A stretch of 5,849 bases of DNA from assembly GCA_020853075.1 (NCBI GenBank), contig JADYZS010000354.1, positions 1 through 5,849 on the forward strand, given 5' to 3'. The stretch comes from Anaerolineae bacterium. Lineage in GTDB: Bacteria > Chloroflexota > Anaerolineae > JADYZS01. The notes below the pieces were generated by a model. It did not search any database. It had not been told where the DNA came from and saw only the letters and a program-made list of their open reading frames with translations. This document shows, piece after piece, positions 1-5,849 of this stretch. Position 1 is the first letter of the stretch, and every line of letters starts with the position of its first letter. Made by a program: the position numbers and the translations under genes.

Positions 1-15
1 AGTCGCGGCGGTCGT

Positions 16-2895
16 TCATGGCTCCACCCGCACCCGCGTATCCAACAGCACCCGGTCGCCCGCAGGGTTGCCGTCGGCTCCGTGCAGTGGCAGGCGGCTG
101 TTCGTCGCCGCATCGTAGAAGCCTATCTCAACAGTGTAGAGGCCAGGCAGCGCAGTGGGCGACACAGGCAAGAGGTAGGCGTCTGCCAGCACCTCGCCCG
201 CGAGCCAGCCGGTCGTCGGCGCGATATTCCCTAATGGTATGCTATCCTGTTGACCGCGTACCACCTCGTTCGCATCCAGCAGATGGACAAAGACGGTGTA
301 TGAGACATCCATTGTCGTCTTGGCCCGCCAGGTCAGCGTCAGGGGGATGCTGGCGCCGGGCCGCGCCGTGGTCGTGGGGAGGTCGTACCCCAACAACTCA
401 ATGAGGCCGCCGAAGTCGGCGACCAGGGGATACGCGAGGGTTGGAACGTCAAAGGAGCGGGCGCGTCCCTCTATGCGCGCCGTCCCCAATTCCACTTCGC
501 CCGCAAGTTGGCCGCTGGCCGTCTCTATGAGTGCGACGACGACGCGATACTCGCCCGGCGGCACGTCTGGCCCTAGCCGCCAGTCGTGGTCATCGCGCAC
601 TACCTCGCCCGCGGCCCAACGGTCAGTAGGGTAGGTATCCGCCGCTGGCTGGCTCATTTCCTCGCTCCAGGTCTTGTCGGCACGCAGGGCCAGACGCACC
701 GTGTAAGCAGGGAGCGGCGCGCGCGCCGCCTGCCAATAGAGACGCAGAGGGAGTGTCGCACCCGGCGCGAAAGGGCCAGCGGGCTCATCGTAGCCCAGGA
801 GCGTCAGGCCACCGAGCCGGGCCGAAAGGCGATGCTGCATGGGGAGGGTTGCCGTGTCGGGCGGCGTGAGCGGGCGCACGATCTCCACTTCGCCAAGTGG
901 ATGCTCGTCCAGACCCCCTTGCCAGCGGAGCCGCTGCAAAGTCTGAGGATCGTAGAGGGCGACGGAGAGGCGGTATTGGCCGGGGGGCGAACCGGACAGC
1001 GGCCACACCGTATAGACATTAGTCGCCTCTTCGTCCGCAGACCAGAAGCGAGCCCGCAGGTGCCGGTCGCTCACCAGGTAGCGATCCTCCTGCCCGACGA
1101 CGTGGCCTTGCACGTCTCTGAGAATAACCGACGCCTTGTAATCTGCTGCCGCGCCCTCCACCCGCCAGCGCAGCACGGCCCAGGCCGCCTTGTCCGCAGG
1201 CACGACCTTGCCGCGCGCCTCGGCGAAGGTGCTGGTTGCCTGGGGGCCGCGCCCACCGACCGCGCTCGCTGCCAGGGTCACGCCACCAGCGGTGACGCCC
1301 ACGGGCTCCAGGAGAGGCGCGAGTTCAAAGCGCGGCTCGCGCGGAAGTTGATACCAGGTGACCCGGTAGCCGCGGAACGTCTGCTCACCCTCGCGGTGGC
1401 CGTACTTCGCCAGGAGCCAGGGCACCGACTCGCGCGGGTCGGTGTCCGACTTGAACCAACGCACCCAGAAAAGCCGCTCGCGTCCCTGGGCCAGGCCCGT
1501 CAGGCGATCCGCGACAGTGTTGATGTCCACGAAGAGATATTCGGCAGGGGCCGCGCCGCGATAATAGTAGCGCCAGGGATACGGCACGTCAAAGAGCACC
1601 AGATCCTCTGGTCCGGCGGTCTCGGCCAGCCAGGTGGTGAGGCCCGTGGTATCCTCGCTGAAAGAAGCGGGGTTGAGGTAATCGGAATATTGCGCAGGGA
1701 TGACCGCGACCAGCAGGAAGATGGCCGCGCCAATCCCCAGCCCGCGCCGGAGACGCGCCCACCCGGCTACTGCCAGGCCGACCAGGAGATAAAATGCAGG
1801 TGTGACGAAACTGATATAGCGGGGCGCGAAGGCCGCACGATCCACCAGGACGACGTAGTAGAGCGCGAGGGGAACCAGGAGGCAGAGGGCCAACGTCGCG
1901 ACCGCGCGCCCTTGCCGCTCCCGCCGGAGCCAGAGTAGTAGCCCGCCGATGATGATGAAAGCCAGGCCCCAAAGCCAGAGTGCGGCCTGATTGGCCGCAT
2001 AGTGCTCGCCCAGGCTGAAAGCGCGCCAGCAGAGGGAGAGATATTCCGACAGGGAAGGGACGGTGAGGGTAGGGTTGCGGTAAGGCGCGATCTGTTGCAG
2101 GGCGCGGGGGATCTGTGGCGCGAAGAGGAGAGCGATGGCGAGGTTGCTCCCCAGCCATTTCAAGAGCCGCTGCCGTCGCTCCCTTACCGGCGCGGCCAAG
2201 ACCCAGGCCGCGAAGAGGAGTTGCCAGGCAGCGATGACGAAGACGGCAGAATAGTGGGTCAAGAGCGCGAGGGCAGAGAAGACGGCGTACACAACGAAAG
2301 GCAGGGGGGAAGTACCTGACCTGTTCACCAGCAGGCGCAACAGCCCATATCCCGCCGCGGCCAGCCACAGGTACGTCCAGGTGTACATGCGGGTTTCCTG
2401 CGCCTCGGCCACGAGGAAGGGAGCCAACGCCGCCGCGCCCGCCGCGACCAGCGCGGGCCATTGAATTGCCTGCGTCCTACCCTTCCCTGACCCCTCCCTG
2501 AGAGGGAGGGGAACCTGTACTCCTCCCCCTCTTAGGGGGAGGTTGGGCTGCGCAGCGTCCCGCACGCGGGGAGGGGGTGAGTCGCTGTGGCGCGCGATTC
2601 TGCGCCCCAACTGGTAGCACAAAGGGACCAGGAGGACCCCCGGCATCACGGAGAGGAAACGCACGGCGAACTCGCGCGTGCCCGCCAACCCCATCCAGCC
2701 GTGCAGCAGGTAGAAATAGATGGGAGGGTGAATGTCCAGTTCGCCCGCGAGGGCGATGGCGGAGAGAGGGCGGCCCGCCACGTCTATGTTGCGCGCCTCA
2801 TCCCACCAGATGTTCTGCGCGTCCAACCGGAAGACGCGCAGCGCCAGCGCCGCCCAAAGTAGTAGGAAGAGGATCAGAAGCATGCGCGTTTTCAT
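16..2895 (-). CDS. Multi-pass membrane glycosyltransferase (ArnT/PMT-like, GT39/GT83 type) with modular soluble C-terminal region
   Basis: Probable integral membrane glycosyltransferase that would take a sugar from a polyprenyl-phosphate donor and transfer it on the outer face of the membrane; acceptor and sugar are unknown. The 959-residue product has about eleven hydrophobic segments between residues 5 and 404. Family-type motifs are visible: WWDEA at 30-34, whose Asp32/Glu33 fit the acidic pair of the first outer loop, HPPIYFYLLH at 56-65, AEAQETRMY at 163-171, and RYISFVTPA at 359-367. Residues about 405-959 are soluble and contain three related beta-rich modules (about 572-675, 690-810, 825-957). 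The catalytic part is of ordinary length, but the tail makes the protein much longer than simple family members. A Pro/Gly/Arg-rich stretch at about 105-141 comes from a repeat inserted in frame. ATG at 2895 is chosen because Lys/Arg precede the first membrane helix; Met5 is an alternative. It is the last gene of the apparent operon, 60 bases after the family 4 gene. Family call is firm, specificity is not. Confidence 0.9.
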   Translation of the reverse strand: MKTRMLLILFLLLWAALALRVFRLDAQNIWWDEARNIDVAGRPLSAIALAGELDIHPPIYFYLLHGWMGLAGTREFAVRFLSVMPGVLLVPLCYQLGRRIARHSDSPPPRVRDAAQPNLPLRGGGVQVPLPLREGSGKGRTQAIQWPALVAAGAAALAPFLVAEAQETRMYTWTYLWLAAAGYGLLRLLVNRSGTSPLPFVVYAVFSALALLTHYSAVFVIAAWQLLFAAWVLAAPVRERRQRLLKWLGSNLAIALLFAPQIPRALQQIAPYRNPTLTVPSLSEYLSLCWRAFSLGEHYAANQAALWLWGLAFIIIGGLLLWLRRERQGRAVATLALCLLVPLALYYVVLVDRAAFAPRYISFVTPAFYLLVGLAVAGWARLRRGLGIGAAIFLLVAVIPAQYSDYLNPASFSEDTTGLTTWLAETAGPEDLVLFDVPYPWRYYYRGAAPAEYLFVDINTVADRLTGLAQGRERLFWVRWFKSDTDPRESVPWLLAKYGHREGEQTFRGYRVTWYQLPREPRFELAPLLEPVGVTAGGVTLAASAVGGRGPQATSTFAEARGKVVPADKAAWAVLRWRVEGAAADYKASVILRDVQGHVVGQEDRYLVSDRHLRARFWSADEEATNVYTVWPLSGSPPGQYRLSVALYDPQTLQRLRWQGGLDEHPLGEVEIVRPLTPPDTATLPMQHRLSARLGGLTLLGYDEPAGPFAPGATLPLRLYWQAARAPLPAYTVRLALRADKTWSEEMSQPAADTYPTDRWAAGEVVRDDHDWRLGPDVPPGEYRVVVALIETASGQLAGEVELGTARIEGRARSFDVPTLAYPLVADFGGLIELLGYDLPTTTARPGASIPLTLTWRAKTTMDVSYTVFVHLLDANEVVRGQQDSIPLGNIAPTTGWLAGEVLADAYLLPVSPTALPGLYTVEIGFYDAATNSRLPLHGADGNPAGDRVLLDTRVRVEP
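2481..2579. repeat. Structured GC-rich interspersed repeat inserted in frame in a coding sequence
   Basis: This roughly 100-base block inside the membrane glycosyltransferase gene holds two adjacent perfect hairpins. The first has arms CCCCTCCCT (2491-2499) and AGGGAGGGG (2503-2511); the second has arms CCTCCCCCT (2522-2530) and AGGGGGAGG (2534-2542). Each has a 3-base loop. A 10-base palindrome, GCTGCGCAGC (2547-2556), and a CCCG/CGGG pair (2559-2570) follow, then GGGGAGGGGG. The composition, runs of C and G, and hairpins differ from the surrounding gene. Its translation (residues about 105-141) is Pro/Gly/Arg-rich and interrupts a place where related enzymes normally have only a short loop between two membrane helices. 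Similar C-run/G-run hairpin repeats are, from memory, common between genes in Chloroflexota and other environmental bacteria. The exact ends are uncertain by several bases. Confidence 0.75.
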
Positions 2896-2925
2896 TAACC
2901 CGTTATCGTTGAGCGGATTGGTTCA

Positions 2926-2988
2926 ACCACGGAGACACCGAGAACACGGAGATATTTATTCACTCTGTGCTCTCCGTGTCTCCGTGGT
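2926..2988. repeat. 26-base imperfect inverted repeat (hairpin element) between two glycosyltransferase genes
   Basis: Arms at 2926-2951 and 2963-2988 match as reverse complements at 23 of 26 positions, around an 11-base AT-rich loop (2952-2962). The outer 13 bases, ACCACGGAGACAC, are perfectly paired. The CACGGAGACAC wording resembles a repeat dispersed widely in Chloroflexota, Planctomycetota and similar genomes (from memory). The element spans the end of the family 4 gene: its right arm encodes the last ten residues and its loop contains the TAA stop. The left arm lies in the gap before the next gene. Transcribed from the minus strand, the hairpin is not followed by a T tract, so it does not look like a standard intrinsic terminator. 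It may still affect mRNA stability or read-through into the downstream gene. Confidence 0.85.
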
Positions 2989-4140
2989 ATTGCTTATTAC
3001 CTTGCGGTAGAGTTCAAGATGCCTTGCTGCGATGCGCTCCCAGCCGAAACCGGCGGCGACGCGCCTTGCGCTTTCGCCCAACCGTTCTCGCAATGCTGTA
3101 TCCGCCGCAAGGCGGGCAACGGCGGCGGCCAGCGCGGGCGGGTCGTCCGGGGGGACGAGGAGCGCGGTCTTACCGTCGGCTAACTCGCGCAAGGGGAGCG
3201 CAGGCTGTGTGGTCACGATGGGAAGGCCGTGGGCCAGCACTGCCAGGAGGCTGCCGCGGCGAAAGGAGACGCCATCGCGGTAGGGCAACACCGCGATATC
3301 CGCAGCCAGGAGATTGGCCGAGACCTCTGCCGCGGTTGTGTAGCCTGTCCAACGGACGCGCTCTTCTAGTCCCGACTCGCCGATCAGGGCTTGTACCCGG
3401 CTCAGATAAGCGCGGTTCGTGGGGTCGCTCGCGCCCACCTGCCCTCCCACCATCCACAAGTGATAGCGGCGGTCAGCCGCCAGCAGCGAGAGCGCGCGTA
3501 TCAGCGTCTCGCCCCCTTTGCTGGCATTGAGGAAGCCGAAGTAGCAGAGCGCGACGTCATCGGGGGCCGCGCCGTGCCGCCTCCGCCAGTCTGCGCGGTC
3601 ATAGTCGGGCGGCGGCGCGGGCGCGATGTTGGAGCCGATGGGGATCAGATGCAGAGCCGTCGCAAGCCCCTCTTTCTGTATCGCTGCCTCGTCCTCCTGG
3701 TTCGTGACCACCACCGCGTCGCACGCCCGCGCCAGGACGCGATTCACCCAACGGCGCACGGCTCCCGCTTTGGGGAAGAGGTAGGGTTCCTTCAGATCGT
3801 GAAAGGTGACCAGACAACGGAGCGTCGTCGCTCGCCGCAGCCGGCGCGGCAACAGATTGATGGCAGGGTGCATGCCGTAGGCCGCCGTCTGGTATTGGAT
3901 GTGGACGATACTGGCTTGTACCTGCCGCGCCAACGTCTCGGCCTGCCGCCACATTCCCCAGCCCCAGCGTGAAATGAGGGGGTGCACGATGATGGCTTCC
4001 GGCCCCAGCACGGCCTGGCGCGTGGTGAGGACGTGCACCTCCGCGCCTTGCTGCGCGAGGGCCGTGCCCAACTCGCGCGTGTAATCGCCCACGCCACCCT
4101 GCATCGGTGGGTATTCGCCGCTGATTAGTAGGATACGCAT
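2956..4140 (-). CDS. Glycosyltransferase family 4 (GT-B fold)
   Basis: Probable cytoplasmic glycosyltransferase that moves a sugar from a nucleotide-sugar donor onto a growing glycan; substrates unknown. The 394-residue product has the usual family length. The N-terminal Rossmann-like half opens with MRILLISGEYPP and a glycine-rich GGVGDYTRELGTALA (15-29), followed by HVLTT (36-40) and FHDLKEPY (113-120). The C-terminal half has YFGFLNASKGGETLIRAL (200-217), the GYTTAAEVSANLLAADIAVLPY stretch (266-287), and HGLPIVTT (304-311). At the normal EX7E site it reads GVSFRRGSLLAVLAHG (290-305), lacking the glutamate expected before the small-residue run, so it belongs to a variant subgroup. The last ten residues, TTETRRAQSE, derive from a hairpin repeat and are probably not functional. 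ATG at 4140 fits the start of the first beta strand. It lies 28 bases after the family 2 gene and 60 before the membrane glycosyltransferase gene. Confidence 0.92.
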   Translation of the reverse strand: MRILLISGEYPPMQGGVGDYTRELGTALAQQGAEVHVLTTRQAVLGPEAIIVHPLISRWGWGMWRQAETLARQVQASIVHIQYQTAAYGMHPAINLLPRRLRRATTLRCLVTFHDLKEPYLFPKAGAVRRWVNRVLARACDAVVVTNQEDEAAIQKEGLATALHLIPIGSNIAPAPPPDYDRADWRRRHGAAPDDVALCYFGFLNASKGGETLIRALSLLAADRRYHLWMVGGQVGASDPTNRAYLSRVQALIGESGLEERVRWTGYTTAAEVSANLLAADIAVLPYRDGVSFRRGSLLAVLAHGLPIVTTQPALPLRELADGKTALLVPPDDPPALAAAVARLAADTALRERLGESARRVAAGFGWERIAARHLELYRKVISNTTETRRAQSE

Positions 4141-4168
4141 GACCCGTTAAAGTGGAGAGAGGTCTTTT

Positions 4169-5125
4169 CTAACGTGGTGAGCGTAGGCCGGAGCGCAACA
4201 CCTGGCCGTAGGCGCGCATCCGCTCCGCCCGCAACGCCCTCTTGTGGCCCAGTGACCACTTCACGCCTTCTTCGCCCCACTGAAAGACGTAGGTGGCGAG
4301 CAAAAAGAGCCGTAATATTTCAGCAGCCAGCCATCCGTGATATTTGTGGAAATAGCGCACCTTGCTGGCCTGGAAGTGGATGTGCCGCGCCGGGATGACC
4401 TGTTCGCTGGACTTCCCCTCGTAGTGCAACACCTGGGCCGCGGGGAGATAGGCAACCCGCCAGCCTAACGCCTTTGCCCGGCGGCACCAGTCTAATTCCT
4501 CGGAATACATAAAGAAACCCTCGTCAAAGCCGCCTATTTCTGTCAGCGCCGTGCGCCGCACCATCAGGCACGCGCCGACGAGCCAATCCACCTCCTGTTC
4601 CGCGTCATCCGCCACATCCGCCACGTAGTAGCGGCGCTGGATGCCACTGCGCGGCCACGAGCGTTGCAGGAGTGTGCTTTCCAAGAAAGCCGTCGCCAGC
4701 GTGGGGAAGCGACGGCGCGAGGGTTGCACCGTCCCATCTGGATAGCGTAACTGTGGGCCAATGACACCAACGGCGGGATGGGCGTCCAGGTAGCGCACCA
4801 TCGTTGCCAGGGCATCGCCCACGACTTCGGTATCGGGGTTGAGGAAGAGGACGTAGCGGGGCAGGTCGTTCTCCGGATATTCAAATAGGGCGCGCAGCCC
4901 CAGGTTGTTCCCCGCTGTGAAGCCGAGGTTACGTTCGCTGGCGACGAGACGCACGCCGGGAAACTCGGCCTTGACCATCTCGGCACTGCCGTCGTGGGAG
5001 GCGTTATCCACCACGATGACCGCCGTCGCCAGGCCGCCGCGCCGCGCGCTATCGTCCAGCGATGCCAGGCAGCGGCGCAACAGGTCCCGCACGTTCCAGT
5101 TGACGATGATGACGGCTAAGTCCAT
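4169..5125 (-). CDS. Glycosyltransferase family 2, rhamnosyltransferase-like (COG1216 type)
   Basis: Probable inverting GT-A glycosyltransferase acting at the cytoplasmic face of the membrane in glycan assembly; rhamnosyl transfer is the typical role of similar proteins but is not proven here. From the ATG at 5125 the product has 318 residues. Visible motifs are MDLAVIIVNWN (1-11), VIVVDNASHDGS (36-47) for nucleotide binding, NLGFTAGNN (66-74), the DXD-like FLNPDTEV (94-101), GACLMVRR (184-191), and GGFDEGFFMYSEELDWCRR (198-216), the acceptor/catalytic acidic region. WRVAYLPAAQVLHYEGKSS (222-240) follows. A hydrophobic segment near 263-282 may attach it to the membrane. An in-frame TTG at 5170 would add 15 residues, but these are encoded by a palindromic repeat, and family members begin at the ATG-type strand, so I reject it. 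No clear Shine-Dalgarno sequence precedes the ATG. The next gene begins 28 bases downstream. Confidence 0.92.
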   Translation of the reverse strand: MDLAVIIVNWNVRDLLRRCLASLDDSARRGGLATAVIVVDNASHDGSAEMVKAEFPGVRLVASERNLGFTAGNNLGLRALFEYPENDLPRYVLFLNPDTEVVGDALATMVRYLDAHPAVGVIGPQLRYPDGTVQPSRRRFPTLATAFLESTLLQRSWPRSGIQRRYYVADVADDAEQEVDWLVGACLMVRRTALTEIGGFDEGFFMYSEELDWCRRAKALGWRVAYLPAAQVLHYEGKSSEQVIPARHIHFQASKVRYFHKYHGWLAAEILRLFLLATYVFQWGEEGVKWSLGHKRALRAERMRAYGQVLRSGLRSPR

Positions 5126-5135
5126 AGGTGAAAAC

Positions 5136-5163
5136 GTAGAGACGGCCGACGGGTCGTCTCTAC
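5136..5163. repeat. 28-base palindromic repeat (GTAGAGACG type)
   Basis: Perfect 9-base arms GTAGAGACG (5136-5144) and CGTCTCTAC (5155-5163) flank a short centre that can extend the stem by two more C-G pairs past one mismatch (G-U on the plus-strand RNA), leaving a 4-base loop. Palindromes with GTAGAGACG ends are, from memory, dispersed in many copies in Chloroflexota and some cyanobacteria. This copy looks slightly decayed, because the two sides of the centre are not exact complements. It lies 10 bases upstream of the ATG of the family 2 glycosyltransferase gene, so the hairpin would form in the mRNA leader near its ribosome-binding region. It also accounts for the false upstream in-frame extension from a TTG at 5170. 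Confidence 0.8.
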
Positions 5164-5238
5164 TGCGCAATGCCCGCCAGGGCGCTGGGTTTTACCTCAG
5201 CATGGGAGCAAAGAGACCTGACCCTTATATCAGCAGCG

Positions 5239-5849
5239 TTAGCGCTCGCGCTCCACTGCGAATTCGGCCAGGGAAGCCAACGCCTGGCGATAGGGGGTAT
5301 CGGGCAAAGAAGCGAGAGACGCCTTCGCCTGAGCCGTGAAGCCGCGCGCTTCCTCCAACGAGAGGGTGATGGCCTGGGAAGCGCGGATGCGCATGACGGT
5401 GCGCTCCACGCCGTCGCCATTCTGCAACTCTTTCTCCAGGAAGGTCGCCGCCTCAGGATGAGATTGTAGATAATAAAAGACGGGGAGCGTCAACGTGCCT
5501 TGCCGTAGGTCGTTTCCCACAGGCTTGCCCAGCGCGGCATTGTCGCTGGTGAAATCCAGGACATCGTCCATGATCTGGAAGGCCATGCCCAGGTGGTAGC
5601 CGTAGTCCTTGAGGGTCTGGATGTGCGGCTCCGGCGCGCCGCTCAGGATCGCGCCCGATTGGCAGGCCGCAGAGAAGAGGGACGCCGTCTTAGCAAAGAT
5701 ACGCTGGTAATAGTCTTCGCGCGGGTGCTTCCAGTTGCGCGAGGCAAAGAACTGGCGTATTTCGCCGCCCGCGATAGTCCTGATCGTCTGGGCAAAGATG
5801 CGCATGAGGCGCACGTTCGCGGCATCGGCGGCGAAACTGGCCGCGCGGG
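5239..5849 (-). CDS. Trans-polyprenyl diphosphate synthase, 5' end missing (C-terminal two thirds)
   Basis: Probable class I polyprenyl synthetase (octaprenyl/heptaprenyl/solanesyl diphosphate synthase type), adding isopentenyl diphosphate units to an allylic diphosphate to make the chain of quinones or of a lipid carrier. It is cytoplasmic. The reading frame stays open to the right edge, and the upstream codons (AASFAADAANVRLMRIF) match the family pattern, so a GTG at 5814 is internal and not the start. Seen here are GGEIRQFF, the conserved helix pattern YYQRIFAKTASLFSAACQSG (5' of centre), and the second Asp-rich motif in FQIMDDVLDF with the Mg-binding DDVLD, followed by GKPVGNDLRQGTLTLPVFY, which carries the conserved G-K-P-G-D-L-G-T-P positions. 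The first Asp-rich motif (DDxxD) must lie outside the window. The frame ends with TAA at 5239. The gene precedes the family 2 glycosyltransferase gene by 113 bases. Chain length cannot be judged without the N-terminal part. Confidence 0.93.
   Translation of the reverse strand, partial: RAASFAADAANVRLMRIFAQTIRTIAGGEIRQFFASRNWKHPREDYYQRIFAKTASLFSAACQSGAILSGAPEPHIQTLKDYGYHLGMAFQIMDDVLDFTSDNAALGKPVGNDLRQGTLTLPVFYYLQSHPEAATFLEKELQNGDGVERTVMRIRASQAITLSLEEARGFTAQAKASLASLPDTPYRQALASLAEFAVERER

Noticed and set aside
586..1938. A 450-codon open frame on the plus strand opposite the membrane glycosyltransferase gene.
   Set aside because: It is antisense to a clear gene in GC-rich DNA, where stop-free antisense frames are common. 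Its product is rich in Arg, Gly and Ala with no recognisable motif.
1589..2461. A 290-codon minus-strand open frame in another frame within the same gene.
   Set aside because: It overlaps the membrane glycosyltransferase frame, which carries the family motifs and membrane helices. The alternative product is low-complexity Arg/Gly/Pro sequence.
2481..2579. CRISPR-like array or tandem repeat suggested by the alternating C and G runs.
   Set aside because: The two hairpins are adjacent palindromes of different sequence, with no regular direct repeats or spacers.
2926..2988. Intrinsic transcription terminator between the family 4 gene and the membrane glycosyltransferase gene.
   Set aside because: The stem is strong, but no T tract follows it on the minus strand (the next bases read TTGAACCAATCC), and the stem overlaps coding sequence. 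A repeat element explains it better.
5164..5238. Possible promoter or terminator in the gap after the polyprenyl synthase gene.
   Set aside because: Only a weak GCCC/GGGC stem (5172-5183) without a T tract is present, and no convincing -35/-10 pair is seen. The ACCTGACC string at 5216-5223 also occurs at 2314-2321, but eight bases are too few to call a repeat.
5239..5814. A complete 191-residue prenyl synthase starting at GTG 5814.
   Set aside because: The frame continues open to the window edge with family-like residues, and the first Asp-rich motif needed for catalysis would be missing. The gene is cut by the window rather than truly short.

Overview
The window looks like a chromosomal fragment of a GC-rich, probably environmental, bacterium. 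A member of the Chloroflexota is my best guess. This rests on the mix of a membrane glycosyltransferase carrying beta-sandwich-like C-terminal modules and three kinds of structured interspersed repeat that I associate from memory with such genomes. No taxonomic marker gene is present, so the assignment is tentative.

All four genes lie on the minus strand, so transcription runs from the right edge to the left. In that order they are: the C-terminal part of a trans-polyprenyl diphosphate synthase (5239 to the right edge, 5' end missing); a family 2 rhamnosyltransferase-like glycosyltransferase (4169-5125); a family 4 GT-B glycosyltransferase (2956-4140); and a 959-residue multi-pass glycosyltransferase of the ArnT/PMT type with a large soluble C-terminal part (16-2895). 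The gaps are 113, 28 and 60 bases, which suits one operon, but I see no convincing promoter or U-tailed terminator.

The genes make sense together as a surface polysaccharide or glycolipid module. The prenyl synthase could supply the C40-C50 chain of a lipid carrier (or a quinone tail). The two cytoplasmic glycosyltransferases could build a glycan, and the membrane enzyme could use polyprenyl-phosphate-linked sugars outside the membrane. This linkage is inference; no substrate can be read from the sequence.

The most unusual feature is that three unrelated hairpin-forming repeats sit in this short operon and two of them alter coding sequence. One, about 100 bases long, lies in frame inside the membrane glycosyltransferase and adds a Pro/Gly/Arg-rich loop. 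One supplies the last ten residues and the stop codon of the family 4 enzyme. The third sits just upstream of the ATG of the family 2 enzyme and creates a spurious TTG-started N-terminal extension. I found no CRISPR array, RNA gene, transposase, defence system or clearly new biological system.
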